This document shows positions 14,470-14,955 of a DNA stretch of 14,955 bases, piece by piece. Under the pieces are notes generated by a model. It was not told where the DNA came from, did not search any database, and saw only the letters and a program-made list of their open reading frames with translations. Source of the stretch: Verrucomicrobiia bacterium (GTDB lineage Bacteria; Verrucomicrobiota; Verrucomicrobiia; Opitutales; Opitutaceae); assembly GCA_030424825.1 (NCBI GenBank), contig JAUHWE010000033.1, positions 1 through 14,955 on the forward strand. The letters run 5' to 3'. How positions within the stretch are numbered: the stretch's first letter is position 1; each line of letters opens with the position of its first letter. Both the position numbers and the translations under genes were made by a program.

Positions 14470-14772
14470 ATGATTCCGTACTCGTGGCGTCAATTCTCGC
14501 AAAACATCGTGGAACCTCCTAGCAGCCAATTTCTTTTCGTCTACGGCACGCTCCGAAGCGACCAGCCGGAACATCGCTTCCATGGCCCGGTTTCACTTTC
14601 TCGATCCATCGCTCAAGTTGGCGGCACGCTCTACGAGCTAGAGGAAGGGTATCCTTTGTTGGTCGTACCTGCTTCTTCGATCATCCAACGGGCGAGCTGC
14701 GACTGGTTTGATGACTGGACCCAAGCAACAAGCGCGATTGGTACAATCAAGGCCACCCACGAACCTCGGTGA
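14470..14772 (+). pseudogene. Truncated gamma-glutamylcyclotransferase-like (GGCT/AIG2) gene
   Basis: The first 70 or so residues match the GGCT-like fold: FLFVYGTLRSDQPEH (21-35) carries the VYGTLR signature that binds the gamma-glutamyl group, and GGTLYELEEGYPLLVV (51-66) is the next strand pair. After about residue 70 (near base 14680) the similarity stops, and the frame runs on for about 30 unrelated residues to TGA at 14770. The catalytic Glu, which lies later in the fold, is absent. The break coincides with the start of an ISL3-type transposase fragment, so the gene was probably cut by insertion and later loss of the element's end, or by an assembly join. Complete family members are about 110-180 residues. 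The ATG at 14470 has only a weak ribosome site; later starts are possible. Confidence 0.65.
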
Positions 14773-14955
14773 AACACACTCGGCGCGGCAATCAGGTGAT
14801 GATTCTGCACCTGAAGGTGCCCAAGTATCACTGCCAGAGCTGCGGTCGCTATTTCCGTCACACGTTCCCGGGCTTGAGGCCGCGATACCGATCTTCCGAT
14901 ACCTATCAGATGGAGGTCTACGAGGCCCACGATGGCGGCGTGACACAGCGCAAGC
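14715..14955 (+). mobile_element. ISL3-family transposase fragment, runs off the right edge
   Basis: The frame open from 14715 (first likely start GTG 14769) encodes VKHTRRGNQVMILHLKVPKY, then CQSCGRYFRHTFPG (CxxC zinc-finger half at about 14835-14846), and RPRYRSSDTYQMEVYEAHDGG. This is the N-terminal zinc-ribbon and linker pattern of ISL3-type transposases. The first CxxC pair expected about 20-30 residues earlier is not in frame, and no terminal inverted repeat is seen between the GGCT remnant and this frame, so the 5' end seems missing or frameshifted. The catalytic DDE domain would lie beyond the window. A contig ending inside an IS is usual, because multicopy elements break assemblies. 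Confidence 0.7.

Noticed and set aside
14631..14946. Minus-strand ORFs opposite the GGCT/transposase region
   Set aside because: They are low-complexity Arg/Ser/Pro shadows of the plus-strand transposase frame with no domain.

Overview
The window most likely comes from a member of the Verrucomicrobiota, class Opitutia (Opitutales/Puniceicoccales type). The best marker is the Ig-domain surface protein at 10031-11227, whose N-terminal leader and C-terminal module resemble a type I know from that group. The other genes fit a heterotrophic Gram-negative bacterium with an outer membrane. The window looks like a whole small contig: a perfect inverted repeat sits at base 1 and a cut transposase runs off the last base.

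Layout, left to right. (1) 3-233: the 3' end of rsmD (+), convergent with the next block. (2) 296-7332: one long minus-strand stretch. In transcription order it holds a secreted protein of unknown function, an ECF sigma factor, its RskA-like anti-sigma factor, the TPR lipoprotein TatT, the TRAP binding protein DctP, the fused permease DctQM, and rsmE. TatT+DctP+DctQM form a TPR-protein-associated TRAP transporter (TPAT), known from Treponema pallidum. (3) 7428-8838: fetB and fetA (-), an ABC exporter of the FetAB iron type. (4) 8935-10011: a Gfo/Idh/MocA oxidoreductase (+), divergent from fetA. (5) 10031-11227: the Ig-domain surface protein (-). (6) 11416-14264: a tight minus-strand operon in which every junction overlaps: DUF3570 outer-membrane protein, ApbE flavin transferase, TlpA-like thioredoxin, and a DUF4266 lipoprotein ending in Gly-rich CGCN. 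(7) 14470-14955: a truncated GGCT-like gene (+) running into an ISL3-family transposase fragment (+).

The most interesting unit is block 6. It combines an FMN-transferring enzyme, an outer-membrane barrel carrying an ApbE-type D-x-x-S-G-A-T motif, an exported CxxC thioredoxin and a tiny Cys-tailed lipoprotein. This suggests an envelope redox device whose function is, to my knowledge, not settled. Two points complicate a simple model: the ApbE has no visible signal peptide, and it has Gly where the Mg-binding Asp is expected.

No stretch over 300 bases lacks a gene. The largest gaps are 4071-4280, 14265-14469 and 11228-11415; they hold only weak promoter-like or palindromic signals. I saw no tRNA, rRNA, CRISPR array or convincing intrinsic terminator.
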